From Myrica gale (lineage: Eukaryota > Streptophyta > Magnoliopsida > Fagales > Myricaceae), in NCBI GenBank assembly GCA_963930655.1, contig OZ005608.1, positions 8,990,001 through 9,054,000 of the forward strand: DNA of 64,000 nucleotides, written 5' to 3'. Made by a program: the position numbers and the translations under genes. This document shows, piece by piece, positions 34,839 to 54,473 of the stretch. Numbering within the stretch: the stretch's first letter is position 1; each line of letters begins with the position of its first letter. Under the pieces are notes generated by a model that was given only the letters and a program-made list of their open reading frames with translations, ran no database searches and was not told the DNA's origin.

Positions 34839-35766
34839 ACGTCGAGGTGGATGGTGAAGATGATCCTTTAAATTACAAACTAGATAGAGTTACACTAGAT
34901 ATATGTTTTATTTTGTTAACTATTAATTAATTATTTGGTTGTCATAATAATTCTCTTATAAATATTTTGTTTTGTTTGTTTTTTGTAGAGATGGAGAACT
35001 TGAGGATATGCTAAACATGAGGAATCTTGGATCTTTGGATAGTTGGACTGTTTATTTGGTTGGTTGTCGTTGTATTTCTCTCATAAAATTTTGTTTTGTT
35101 AATTGATTACTTAATTGTCTTAATATTCTCTTATAAATGTCTTATTTTGTTTTGTTTTTGTCTTTTTTAGAGATGGAGCATTGGAGAAGCTTGTGCCATG
35201 GAATGTTTGATGAACTAGGAAGCTTATAATTTTAATTCTTGAATTTGGAATTTTAGATGTCCTTTAATCTTTAACTTTTACTTATTTTTTTTTAAATTTC
35301 AAAGAACATTGTAATTTTAATTTATAGTTCATCTTTTTGAGTTTAGATTATTTGTTTACCTGTTTAGAGTTCATCTTTTGCTTGTTTACTTATTTGTATT
35401 ATTAATTGTTTGTTTAGTTTTTCTTTTGTAGTTTGAAGAATGTCTTATTTATTTACTTATTTGTATTGTTTATTTGTTTATGGTTAATTGTTTGATAATT
35501 ATTTGGCAATTGGATTTTGGCCATTTATATTGGATGATAGTATTTTATATGGTAGTTGGGTTTTTATTTTGGTCTTGGACAGCAGGTAAAAGATACAAGT
35601 TTTTTGCATAATTAGTTATGAGCCCATACAAAATTTAGCCCTTTTAGGCCCAAATAAGGAACAAAAATTTCCTGTTCCGTTTCGGAAATTCCAGTCCCAA
35701 TTCCGATGGGTACCGGAATGGGTCATTCCAGTTCCGTTCCATCCTGTGCCCACCATTATTGTTTAC

Positions 35767-37621
35767 TTACCATACAAATCTGTATATTTTAAACTGTATG
35801 TGTTTTTGTACATTTAACATTTCTATGTTAGATACTTACTGTCGAAACAAAAAAGAATAAATTTGATCAAATTTATAATATTAAAAAACTCTAATATGTT
35901 TTATTACTTATATCAAATACAATAGTTGTTTTTTTATATATCATCTGCATTCTTGGGCTTATTCTCTACCAAACAATTTTTTCATATATATAATTCAGAT
36001 GATTCCGTATAGTCCAGTTAAAAACGTGACTTATACATTTTCAAAAATAAAATTTAAACTACTATAGATTATAGTAGTATGAAAAAACGAAGCTTATGGT
36101 ATATCTAGAAAGTGTGCTATAAAAGTGTATCTGAATGATACATGCAACACAAAATCCGATGGCTTTGTGGTCTAGGCCTGAAATTTGAGGGCCGCGCGCT
36201 CGAGATCGAAATTTTCAGGTGCTATTAATTTTTTTTGATCATTCTCTGCGGCCTAGTAATTATTCAATTTATGATGTACAATCCAAGAGATTACAAGTCA
36301 AAAGGTTAAGATGTTAGTTAAGGTGTAATCTTATTTTTACTTATTTATAATAGTGCATAATCCCATAATAAAGTGACAGATAGACATGAAGGACTGCACT
36401 ACGTGGGTGCCTGCAGATGGGGCTGTCAAATCAATCGGTCTTTCTCCAGTTGATTATTAGCTCCCATAAAGCCAACAAACTAGTCTATGAAAAATTCTGA
36501 ATATTGTAATTTTGCAAAAAAAAAAAATCAATGCAAAGCCAGTACAATTTTTTCAATTTAAAGGTGGCTAATATCTAATTGGAAATAATTATATAATACA
36601 ATGTAATTCCAGTGCATTTTTTTCTTTAATTATGTTCTGACGAGGAGAAGAATTTCTTAGTTTTTCTTTTTATATTTTACTAAGAGCCGTTTGTTTAATA
36701 AAAAAATTGTGAGAATTTTTTGAATTCTAACAATACGAAAATTCTATAACCAAACATTATTTTTAACCTCATATAAAAATAATTATAACACGTATACCAA
36801 TAAAATTAATATCACTTAAAATATAAAAGATTCACACAAAACTCCTAACCGGACAACTTCTAACGTATAGATCACTCTGCTACACAAATGAATCACTTAT
36901 CACGATGCAAAGACCGCCAGTATCGGAGGTAAATTAAAGATAAGAAATCAGAAAAAAAAAATTGAGAAGAAGCCCATCTGCCCAGTGGCCAGCAGGTGAC
37001 CAAACTGCACATTTTTCAATGCCTAGGAAATTAAATTCTTAAAAGTGTATATGTTAGTCGAATGGAAGCACATGCAGTTATCGAGAGACAGGTTGTTAGT
37101 CCTATTGACAAATTGGTTGGTATTCAACCCAAATGTGAAAAAATGAATAGATGGGATGCTTAATTAGGCAAGTTTGATTTTGAAAATATTTGTTAAATTT
37201 CAAAAAGAGGGTAAATATTTAGAAGATGTTTAAGTTTTGTTGAATTTTAAGAATAATATGAATATTTAGAAGATTTTTAAGTTTTATTGACACGTGTGTA
37301 AAAGTTATTAAATTGTATTGAAATGAATAAAAAAATAAAATATTAAGTTGTATTGATATACCTGTAAAAATAGTATTAATAATATAAATTAAAAAAATTA
37401 AATTTAAATTCTGACATTTTTAATCAAACAAAGATCCCTAAACAAAATGTTGATGCTTTTCAAGATTTGTGTTTGAGTGTCTAAAATTTTAAGGATATTG
37501 GATTTGATGAAAAATTGAAGAGATAAATTATTTTTAATATTTATTATAATAAAAAATAATGATACCATAAAAAAAAGAAATATTATATTATAATTTTTTT
37601 ATTGCGTTAAAATTTGAAAAA
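35767..37621. other. AT-rich spacer with one SINE-like stretch
   Basis: Low-complexity AT-rich DNA. At about 36160-36240 a stretch reading TGGCTTTGTGGTCTAGG…GAGATCGAAATTTTC resembles pol III A and B boxes and is followed by a T-run, as in tRNA-derived SINEs; this is a weak call. Nothing else recognised. Confidence 0.35.
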
Positions 37622-37646
37622 CGCACAAGCCACCTTTTTTTTCTAA

Positions 37647-37871
37647 GCAACTTAGGGGAAAGGGGAAGGGAGAGTCACCACGGCAAGGGCATAGGCAAGG
37701 ACGAGCAAACCTTACAGCGGTCGACCCACACATCCTTCAAAAGGGCCTATTCTTTGAAGGAGGAGTGTCAACTTATAAGACCACCAACCCAGCCGCACCT
37801 TGCCAATGTAGGACTCAAACTTTTCCTTTTTTGTAAGCAATTTAGTGTGACTCTCCCTTCCCCTAAGTTGC
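37647..37871. repeat. Small foldback repeat
   Basis: GCAACTTAGGGG…GGGAGAGTCAC (37647-37678) is inverted at 37847-37871, the left arm having 7 extra bases. GCACAAGCCACCTTT also occurs as a direct repeat at about 37623 and 37870. Its identity is unknown; CCTTGCCAATGTAGGACT inside is reminiscent of LTR sequence. Confidence 0.55.
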
Positions 37872-38039
37872 ACAAGCCACCTTTGCTCGGTGCTGGAACC
37901 GAATGTTTCCCCACGAGAAAGGAAAAGTCCACGAGGAGCCCCCTTGAGCTAGCTACAAGTGAAAGACCATAGGAAGCATATGGAAGTTTCCACTGTCTAC
38001 CCTTTCCCCTTGCCCTCCCATCATTTCTGGTTTTTTTTT

Positions 38040-39011
38040 GGTGAAATTGCACCGAGAGTCCCTGTGGTATCACAAAGTTGCATTTAAGCCCCTGAGGTAA
38101 CAATTGATACATTTGACTCCCTGAGATAATGGTTTTTTAAAAAACAAGCTCATCTGTCTATCTCCGTCCAAACACTTTAACGGCAACTCCTGAGCCTTCG
38201 TTTTTTCTCCCTCTTTCACTTTCCCTGTTTATATTGTCCAGTGTAACTCAGGTTTTAATGCATCGAGCTTAGCGATTTTAATCACCAGGAGTACCTGACG
38301 TAGCTCTTCCTTTCCTTTATTTTCTTTTTTTTTTTTCTCTATATCAGCTACTTTTCTATTTGTTTATTGTTGTCCACAAAGAATCAGAAATCTCCATAGA
38401 AACAGAAATTAGACACCTTTTTTAATTGATACAATGAGCCACTATGATACCAAAATGATAAATATCTCTTTCTGGGTGTATGACATAGTGTCTGCTTAAT
38501 TGACAAATACTAAACTTTCAGATTCACGGGGGCTCCAGCGGTATAGGTACATTTGCTATTCAGATAGCCAAATACCAGGGAGCAAGAGTTTTTGTCACAG
38601 CAGGTCCAGTGCCAGTTTTCTCCTTGTGCATAAACTTTAGTTTCCATGAACTAATATTTTTGAGATCGTGATTGCCAGGCTCTGAGGAAAAATTAGCTTG
38701 TTGCAAGAATCTTGGAGCTGATGTGTGCATCAATTACATGACAGAGGATTTTGTTAAACGGGTGAAGGAAGAAACAGGGGAGAAAAAACGAAGGCTCACT
38801 GAGAGCTAGACGTCGTCGCTGATTATACGCTGATGTGGCGCAACATGATAGGTTCGACGTGGAGTTGCCGTTAAAGTATTAGGACGGAGATAGACAGATG
38901 GGCTTGTTTTTTAAAAAACCATTACCTCAGGGAGTCAAATGTATCAATTGTTACCTCAGGGGCTTAAATGCAACTTTGTGATACCAGAGGAGCTGTCGGT
39001 GCAATTACGCC
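38040..39011 (+). mobile_element. Pack-MULE carrying quinone-oxidoreductase exons
   Basis: 972 bp with inverted ends of about 150 bp: GGTGAAATTGCACCGAGAG on the left and GGCGTAATTGCACCGACAG on the right, sharing GTATCACAAAGTTGCATTTA, CCCCTGAGGTAACAATTGAT and more. Each side is flanked by a run of at least nine T, compatible with the 9-bp TSD of Mutator-like elements. The cargo is part of a plant gene: exon 38521-38603 (IHGGSSGIGTFAIQIAKYQG) and exon 38679-38788 (GSEEKLACCKNLGADVCINY), separated by an intron. This is the Rossmann NAD(P)H-binding region of a PIG3/zeta-crystallin-like quinone oxidoreductase. The retained intron shows capture from DNA, not from a transcript. It encodes no transposase. 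Confidence 0.9.
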
Positions 39012-46473
<7,462 letters not shown>

Positions 46474-47599
46474 AAATGATTGTAACGGCTGGAATTGGGT
46501 TTCTTGTAGTGTATTATTTTCAGAAATCAGAGGGATACAAACTTAGTAAGAAGAAAAAGGAAATTCTCTCGGGATATTGAACTTGGTTTTGTTAAAACCA
46601 CGATGAATGAGTTATAGGAAGAGAATAGGGGCTGGAAGTGCCTGTTCCATCTTTTCTTTAGATATGTTAGAATTCTTCCTTTGTTGTTTTTCCTTTCTTA
46701 AGAGGGTTAACGCCGAAAATTAGCCGAAAGCTTTGTTGCTTTGTTCAAACTCTTTTTTGCGACTATTTTAGGGTATATGTAAGCAATATATGTTAAATAG
46801 ATTCTTTCTTTCTTTTTTTCCTTTCAAGTGAAGTTAAGTGCAAGAGAGCAAATGCGAAGGGATCAGTGGGATTAGACATCCTACTCGACCTGCTACTTTT
46901 TTATTCTGGAACAAAAGGAGAACAAAGAGCCACGAAAAATAACGGGAAAGAAAAAGGAGGCCAGGAGGGGGAGATGGGGGTTTCAGTCGGGATCCTCTCA
47001 TTGGAGGGGCTCCAATTCCTTTAGTACCTCCGGTTTCTTTTTTAATGGACAGCCAGGATGATGCCACATCATGGATCTCTAAAATAAAGTTTTAAAAAAT
47101 ATAGAAAAAGACTAGGAAAATTCTGATCTAAAATCTAAGGCATGATTTTAAGTTTCTTATTTATTTACATAAAAATATTTAATTATTCGAGGTTCTTTTG
47201 GTTTAAAACTTTTAAATGGTGTCCACGTGGATTTTAAATGTCTATCTTGATATAAATTGTAGGCTGTCTTATGACATGAAATTTTTTTCTATAAATTTTA
47301 ATATTTTACATGTGTTTGAAAGAGAAGAATACAAAACTATCCTATTAAAAATAAGTAAAACAAATGTCGTAATTAGTTTGACTAGAATAGTTTGTTGTCA
47401 AATTTTTAACATGTATGTATGACGCGTTTCCAATTAAATCAAGTTCCAGACTTTCTGAAGCGTCTTATGTAAATGAAGGCAAAATGCAAAGATCAGGACG
47501 ACTTCATTCAAAAAGGGCAAATGGCAAAGGGCCAGAAAAACTAATTAGGCCGGCTGAAGACTTATTAGGCCTACTACCAAAATCCGTCAAATATCAAAG
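46474..47599. other. RABA1 3' flank and intergenic region
   Basis: 3' untranslated and spacer DNA. No gene, RNA or repeat recognised. A purine-rich tract lies at about 46950-46980. Confidence 0.45.
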
Positions 47600-47719
47600 C
47601 AGCAGCCCAACTCTCTCTCCGGCGTATCCCTTTTCTCACAGCTCTCATTGCTTCAGAAAAAAGGACAAACGCAGAAAGAAGAAAAAAAGAGAGTCGACGT
47701 TTCCTTCTCTTCCTTCCAG
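47600..47719 (+). other. Probable SYP61 leader exon
   Basis: CT-rich, leader-like sequence ending in CCAG followed by a donor-like GTCAGT at 47720. A matching acceptor could be TTTTTCAG near 49309 or GCGTAG near 49347, before the SYP61 ATG. This is inference from composition and splice signals only. Confidence 0.4.
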
Positions 47720-49372
47720 GTCAGTCTACAAGCCCTGTCCCTCGTTTTCTCTCAGATCTTTTTTTTTCCCCCTTAAAAACTCTTTTTAAGATTTTCTGCG
47801 AATTGTGTTTTTTGATGTTTTCTTGATCTTTGCTTAAATTCACAGGTGTCAGTAGTTTTCGAAGTCATTTGTCTCGCACATCCTTTTCCTTTATGCATTT
47901 AAGTACGATTAGGAAAATCGATCTTGAGAAATGCAATCTTGATGTTTTGCATTCAGGTGTATGCATTTTGAATTTGTTTTCTTAGTGCGCCTGAAAAATC
48001 TTGTGGTAGCCTGATTTGTTAAATTACATGTCCACCTCCAGAGAATTACTGAAGAAACTTGTCCTAGAATCCATAGCTGAAAAGGGGATCTGCTGCTTCT
48101 GGTAGTGCAGTCGACCTCAATATCTGGTATGGTTACCAGATTCAGGAAGATAAGCTTTTCTAGTTGGCTCTCCTAGATCGAAGCAATGATGTCTCCACAG
48201 GCATGAATACGGTCCACATGGCACTCATGAACTTCTGCCCGAAGTAGGCTGCTAGACCTTATAAGTTACTTAGAACATAATTTTTGAAAACAAGAGTGTT
48301 GAAAGGCGCACACTAGGTTGAAGTGCCAAGGGAAAACAGCTTTTAAATCCTAATGCGAGGTATAACTCATGAAGCACACAAAATGCATAGGCTTTTTCAT
48401 TTAATTCACATCAGTATCATAGGATTACGTAGCTTAAAATGCCGCAAAAGAAGATACCATATGAGCAGGTCCAACAAAAGCCTTGTACGGCTTTGTCGAT
48501 TTCTTGATAAAGTGATTAAAATAAGTAAGATGTAGTTGAACATAACCATTAATCAAAAGCCAGTTAATATGTTTGTAGATCGTGATACTCACTTCATTGT
48601 TATATACATTTGTCGTACATCTTGTAAGATCACCAGCTTCAAGTTGATCATTGGAACTATATGCTGGGTATAACTTTGTGATGAACACAATAATATTAAA
48701 TTTCCAAATCATTGAGACAATAATAGGTCGGTGTGCTCCTTATGCTTTTGATGGTTGCTAATGCTTTTCTCGTAATCAATTCTTGTTATCCTATATAGAT
48801 TTAAGGAATTGAATGACCTGCTTAAGATTCGGTATTTTGGACTACAGCTTTATGTCTAATTGCAGAATCATACCATTGAAGCTAAGAGGCTTGCAGTTTT
48901 AGTTCTCTTTATTTTGTGTCTATTATTATTCTCCCTCTTAGAACCAATTTTTGAATTTCTTTACAAAAAATGTTCTCTTTGTTTGATTGCGTGCTTCCCT
49001 ATGATCCATGAGGTTTTTGCACGCTCAGATATCATTGAGCTTTTAAGAACCATGAAAAGCCCCTAGCCTTGACTGGCACAGGTCTCTGTGTTTATTTCAC
49101 TGACAAGCTTCAGTTATTAATGCAATTCTCCTAGAACCTCGATTATTCTTTCCTTTTTTGTTTAGTTCTTAGAGGTCCTTCCTTACTCTTCCTTCTATGA
49201 AGTGTTGCCTTGTTCTAAATTTAGTTATTTGTTATCTAATGGTGTAAACTTTTTGATTGTGGTGAATGCAAATGAATTGATAAGTACATGTTTATTCTGT
49301 CTTTTTCAGATGTGTTTTAATGGATGTTGTTTCTGGATGTGCGTAGGTTAAACTAGAGTTATTCGTTACAAG

Positions 49373-52300
49373 ATGCCTTCTGCTCAGGATCCATTTTATG
49401 TAGTGAAAGAGGAGATTCAAGAATCTGTAAGTTTTTTGTTGATTCCATGGTTTGTAACTGCTTCTGATAAAGAAATTTCTGTTTGCAGCCAATTAATATT
49501 TTAGTTGGCACATATGATCTTATCAATGTGGTCTAGGTGATTTTAGTGTTTCTGCTATAATGTTTGAATGTTTCGATGATGGTGGTTCCAATGTAGGCCC
49601 AACTCCACTCCACTTTTGATGCATCCACTGTCTATTGTGTTTTACTGGAGACGCTCATATGCAATGGCAGGGTGTAGCAAAGATTGAAGTTGAAATAGGG
49701 TGTTCAGTCTATATTGGTACTGCTATGGTTTACGTTTTAGCTGCCGTCATAAAAAATATAAAGATAATAAGGAAGTCTGAAGGATATAGTCTTCTTTCTT
49801 GCTACTCTGTCTCCGATGAAGCTGGAGTCTTAAACTGCGATACGGTTGAGTGAGGCATCAACCAGTAGATGGCATGGTAGAGCCTGTGTCAGTTGAGCTT
49901 AGGGGCTGTCTTACTGACAAAAGGTGGTAACTTTAGACTAGGAAGTCCTTATGGAAGAGTAATGTATTTGTTAGTTTGCAAGAGTCATGAAGTGAAAGTT
50001 GTAGGAATCCTATACTCGAGTGTAAGGGGCAGCGGCTTTAATTAGGCTTTTAGGATTTAACGTTGAAGAAGTTTAGGAGGATATGTTGTAAGTGTGCTCG
50101 TGCTGGGCTGTATGAGGAGGATAAGGTTATTGTTTCTCAGTGAAGAAAGGGATTAAATTTTTTTATTGCATTGTGCTTGAGAAAAGATGTTGGAAGCTAG
50201 TGAAAAAGCATACGAGAAGTTTCTGATAGCAGTAAGCGGTTATGCTTTTAAGGATGTTACAGTGGATGATTTTGAGATTGCAAAGGTTGGATTCTTTAGC
50301 CAGTGAAGTGTACCTCAGCGCATGTCTTCAACAACACAAATCAAGCATAATTCTATTAGGCAAATTGTCTTCTTTTAGTACTATGAACACGTGTTTATGG
50401 AGTCTCTTTCTTGTACTACTAGCAGTATGACTCTTACTGGATTAGTACAGTTAAAACGTAAAAAATCCAAATACAAAATTACTTGGACTTGGTCAAAATG
50501 AACTAAGAAACTTAGAAACTGTGGACTCAACTCAATCACCAGAGCACCCTTAATTCAAAGTAGTTGCAGAAAGTTAGACCTGTCCTGATTACAAAACTAA
50601 CAATAACTCTTGAAATAAAAATCCATAGTAAAAACTGTCTTCACGTTTACAACTTTTAGAATATTGCTTCAATTGAATATGGAACCCCACAAAATCAATC
50701 TTGAATTTGAATAACTTCCAAAGTAGCCTGTATAAAATCAAACTTCCATGGCTGAGTCACTTTACTATAGAACTAAGATATTGGACATTGCTTTAGATGC
50801 AGAAAAAATGAAGCAACCAGGGTGATGTTCGTTTTGAGAAAAAATGTAGGATTTTAAAGAAGTTGTGAATTTTTATGTTGAATAGTGTTTTATTGGTGTT
50901 TGTGTAAAGTGGAGAGAGAAATGATTTGATGTAATTGTTTAATAAAAAAGTATTGGAGTTATGTGAAAAAGTATAGAGAGAGAAAATTTATGTTGAATAA
51001 AAAATTAAAAAGTTGTTGGAGATTGTGTAAAATGTATTGGATTTTGTGTTTGAATTCTGAATATGTTCGGTGGTAGAATTGTGAATATACTTAAAATCCT
51101 GAAAAAATTGTGAAAACGAACATACCCAGGTATTCTTCTCATAGATGTGGAGGAGACAGCAGTGCAATAAATTGAGAACAAGAGAGAGTAAAGAAAGAAT
51201 ATAGCATTGAAAACAAGAGAAAGAAAAGAAGGGAAAGAGAACATCAAGCACAATCAGCACAAGATAAGAATGCTTAAACCTGCAAATATCAGTTCACTGA
51301 GCACTGTAAACAGAAAAACACTAATCTGTTTACAAATTAGAGAGCCCCTCTAAATAAGTAAGAATGTACTGCTGAGGCATGAAAAGGTATCAAGGACTCA
51401 ACCCCAGACCAAGTTAGCTCCTTGTTAAGATGGGCCTTTTTACTGGCACTAGTACAGATTGATAGGAGAAAGACATGTAGTTTAGTACATTTATTGGTAG
51501 AATTATATTCAGGATTCTATGAAGAGACCATAGTTGGGTGGGCTTCCTAACAAGGTCGTTGAATTCTGTGGCTGCGTCTGCATCAGAAGATTCTGGCGGT
51601 TATGCATAAAAGGGTACTGGTGTATATAATAATGTTTAGGATGCTTCCATTGTGTTATGGGGAATGATGTCTTGTTAATTGAAAGAGAGAGTATATTATC
51701 TATTCCCTTGTAACATGATGTAATTTAGCAATAAACTTTTGGTCTTTGCTATTTTAAATACTGGTTAGGTCTTTTCTGGGTTGATTTGTTTGTACTATAT
51801 TTGTTCTAATAAATTGAAATCATTGGGAATCTGGGTTAGTGATAACATTCTATGCATGGTCTTCAAGCCCAAGCTTTTGGGTTGTTGCAGTCGTTCCATA
51901 GGTTGTAATATTATACATGGAAGACCACAAGGTTTTGTAAAAGATTCTTGTCTTGGACTTTATGGATTCTGCATGAGATATGTTAATTGTCTGACATTTG
52001 ATGACCTTCCTGGTTAGATTGATAAGTTGCAGTCTACCTTTCACCAATGGGAGCGTATTCCTTCTGGTTCTGGAGAGCAAGTGCGTCTCACAAAGGAACT
52101 GCTTTCTAATTGTGAGAGCATTGAGTGGCAGGTACTTTCAGAATTACCATGTTAAACTTAACAGTGATTTTTACCTCTTCTAATATTCGGGGAACAATCA
52201 ACCATATGTTCCCAGTGTGCGATTTGATCTGAGAGTATTATTGAAAAGTTTACATGACATATAAACTAGAAAAAACGTTGTTGTTCTTCTGTTGTGATCT

Positions 52301-54473
52301 CATTCTGCGTTGAACCGTTGCTATTTTAATAGAGGTCAAAGACCATTTACTGAGTCCACTACAATTGAAGCGTTTATAGATGATGTTGCCATTTGTTTTG
52401 GGAAATTAAAGTCACTATGCAACTACTGAGCCTGCTTTCTTGATAGGAAGGTGGATGAGTTGGACAAAGCAATTGCTGTAGCAGCTAGGGATCCAGCTTG
52501 GTATAGCATTGATGAAGTTGAACTTGAAAAGCGAAGAAGATGGACCAGCACTGCTCGTACTCAGGTTTAATCGATATAACCAATTCTCTTTGGAGAGTGG
52601 GGATGCAATGTCCACCAATTCCTATTACTGCAAAGATAGATTGAGTACTATTCTCTATTCAGTTTTTCCGTACAAACTTTGTTTTATACCAAGCTGTCCT
52701 TTCATGTCGTATAAGTGTTTTGGCATATTCTACAAGGTAAGCCTTTGGAATGTATCTGGGTTATTGACTCAATTATCCGTTTGACATTATATAAAGTTTT
52801 AATATTGCGAGCCATTGTGAGGTTGATTTATTATGACCTCTTGTTTTGTTTGGTTTTGTGTTGTATTTTTTTCCCCTTTTCCTAATGTGAAGGATTGTTT
52901 CATTAACACATTCTATCGTGTTACAAGCTTTTGGCTTTTGTGTGTGTGTGGCTGAATGATTGTACTACTTTATAGGTGGGTGCCGTGAAGAGAGTAGTAG
53001 ATGCTGGAAAGGATCCTAATGGAACTGGTGCCACTAGTGTGAGTGGAATGCGCCGAGAATTAATGAGGATGCCAGATTCACACCAGACGGATAGATCTAA
53101 CCACTACGCAGCCCATGATAATGATGACTTAATAGCATCGGAATCAGATAGACAGCTGCTCCTGATAAAGTAAGCATTGCCATTTTTTTCAATATGCACT
53201 GTCATTCGCACTGAAAAAAGTGATCTATTGAATTCAATATTCCATAATTGTTTTGGGTCTCTAGTATTATAATTTAATATTGTTGATAAATAAATGTCCA
53301 ACTTCCCTTCAGTTTTTGAGATATTTTGAAGCTTATTGCTAACCCTGACATCCTTCACATGACTTTTTGCCTTGTATTTTTTGACCATCATGTCCTCACC
53401 TTCGGAATAAAAATAAGCAAATTGCAACTCTAACCCAAATAAAAATTGGGTGAATGGTAACCTCTCTGTTGGAAGAGCCATTGGCTGTGTCGGAAAGTAA
53501 CCTTAAATGTATATTGGAGTAGGTTCAAGTTTTGTAGTTGAACTCTAATTTTAATAGAAAGAATAGGCACACTAACATTTTGATGTGATGACTACCATAA
53601 TCCTCACCAATTCAAATGAAAAGCCACTTGCTGGGTGCACTTGTAAATTACCAATAAAAGAAAAAGTCTAGCATATAGTCTTGTGGTAGAATCTGCATAT
53701 GTGAATGCAGTTGTGATGACTATTAGATGAGAGATGCTCCATGCTAATCAGGAACCTTTTAAGGGATCTTTGCCATTGTGAGAAACATGCTATCTACTTT
53801 GCAGTTTATCCCTTCATTTTGTATGCTTATGCATTTGTAACTTGTAGGCAGCAGGATGAGGAATTAGATGAACTTAGTGCAAGTGTGGAGAGAATCGGAG
53901 GTGTTGGGCTCACTATACACGAAGAGCTCCTTGCTCAGGTAGGGGTTGTCTACAGTACTCTGAAATCGCAAAACCGACTTCTACCGTTAGAACATGACAT
54001 AGAAGATAACAGTAGCGGTTCTTCCTTTAACAATTAACTGTTCTTGCCGAACTTATTGTGGGGTCAATTTTGCTGATATGTTAGACGGGCATGTATCTCT
54101 GTTGCCTCAGGATAAAATTATAGGAGAATTGGGTATGGAAATGGACAGTACATCAAATCGTCTTGATTTTGTTCAGGTGAGCCTCTATAACGAATCTGCA
54201 CTATAGTTTTCTTTTTCCTACAATCTCCGCAAAATAGGGTGTTCATGCCTTAAGCTACTCAATTTCCAGTGAAAACAAGTTTAATTGAAAAGTATCCTAA
54301 TTTCTGGTTGTTTAGTATACCTGTATTAATATGGGGAAAAAATGTCTAATTTGTCCTTGCAGAAAAAGGTGGCTATGGTGATGAAAAAGGCTGGTACCAA
54401 GGGCCAGATTATGCTGATCTTGTTTTTGGTGGCTTTGTTTATCATTTTATTTTTTCTTGTCTTCTTCAATTAG
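49373..54473 (+). CDS. SYP61: Syntaxin SYP61 (Qc-SNARE)
   Basis: Tail-anchored SNARE of the trans-Golgi network/early endosome, needed for vesicle fusion. Seven coding exons: 49373-49426, 52018-52131, 52451-52564, 52976-53169, 53848-53938, 54111-54176 and 54363-54473. Phases agree and give 247 residues, as in Arabidopsis SYP61 (about 245). The start MPSAQDPFYVVKEEIQES opens the N-terminal three-helix region (IDKLQSTFHKWERI, CESIEWQVDELDKAI, DPAWYSID, KRRRWTS). The SNARE motif runs from about 155 to 217 (DEELDELSASVERIGGVGLT … EELLAQ/DKIIGEL…); its zero-layer residue is Gln189 at the end of exon 5, as expected for a Q-SNARE. A hydrophobic anchor (ILFLVALFIILFFLVFF) ends the protein. Intron 1 (2.6 kb) contains a MITE. 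No disruption seen. Confidence 0.94.
50820..51127. mobile_element. MITE in SYP61 intron 1
   Basis: About 308 bp with inverted ends GGGTGATGTTCGTTTT and GGGTATGTTCGTTTT, and a further inverted match around AGGATTTTAA. Non-coding and AT-rich. The TSD is unclear (possibly CAG). Superfamily not assigned. Confidence 0.6.

Larger units (their letters stand above)
31345..35758 (+). mobile_element. hAT transposon, 4.4 kb, inactivated
   Basis: Starts TAAGGGTTGGCA and ends, inverted, TAATGGTGGGCA, flanked by the perfect 8-bp TSD TTGTTTAC (31337-31344 and 35759-35766). GGTTTCC/GGAAC motifs cluster inside both ends. It carries a broken transposase gene on the plus strand and a 375-bp MITE inserted in it. 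The length without the MITE is about 4.0 kb, normal for a full hAT element. The leader (31590-31790) is CT-rich. Confidence 0.92.
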
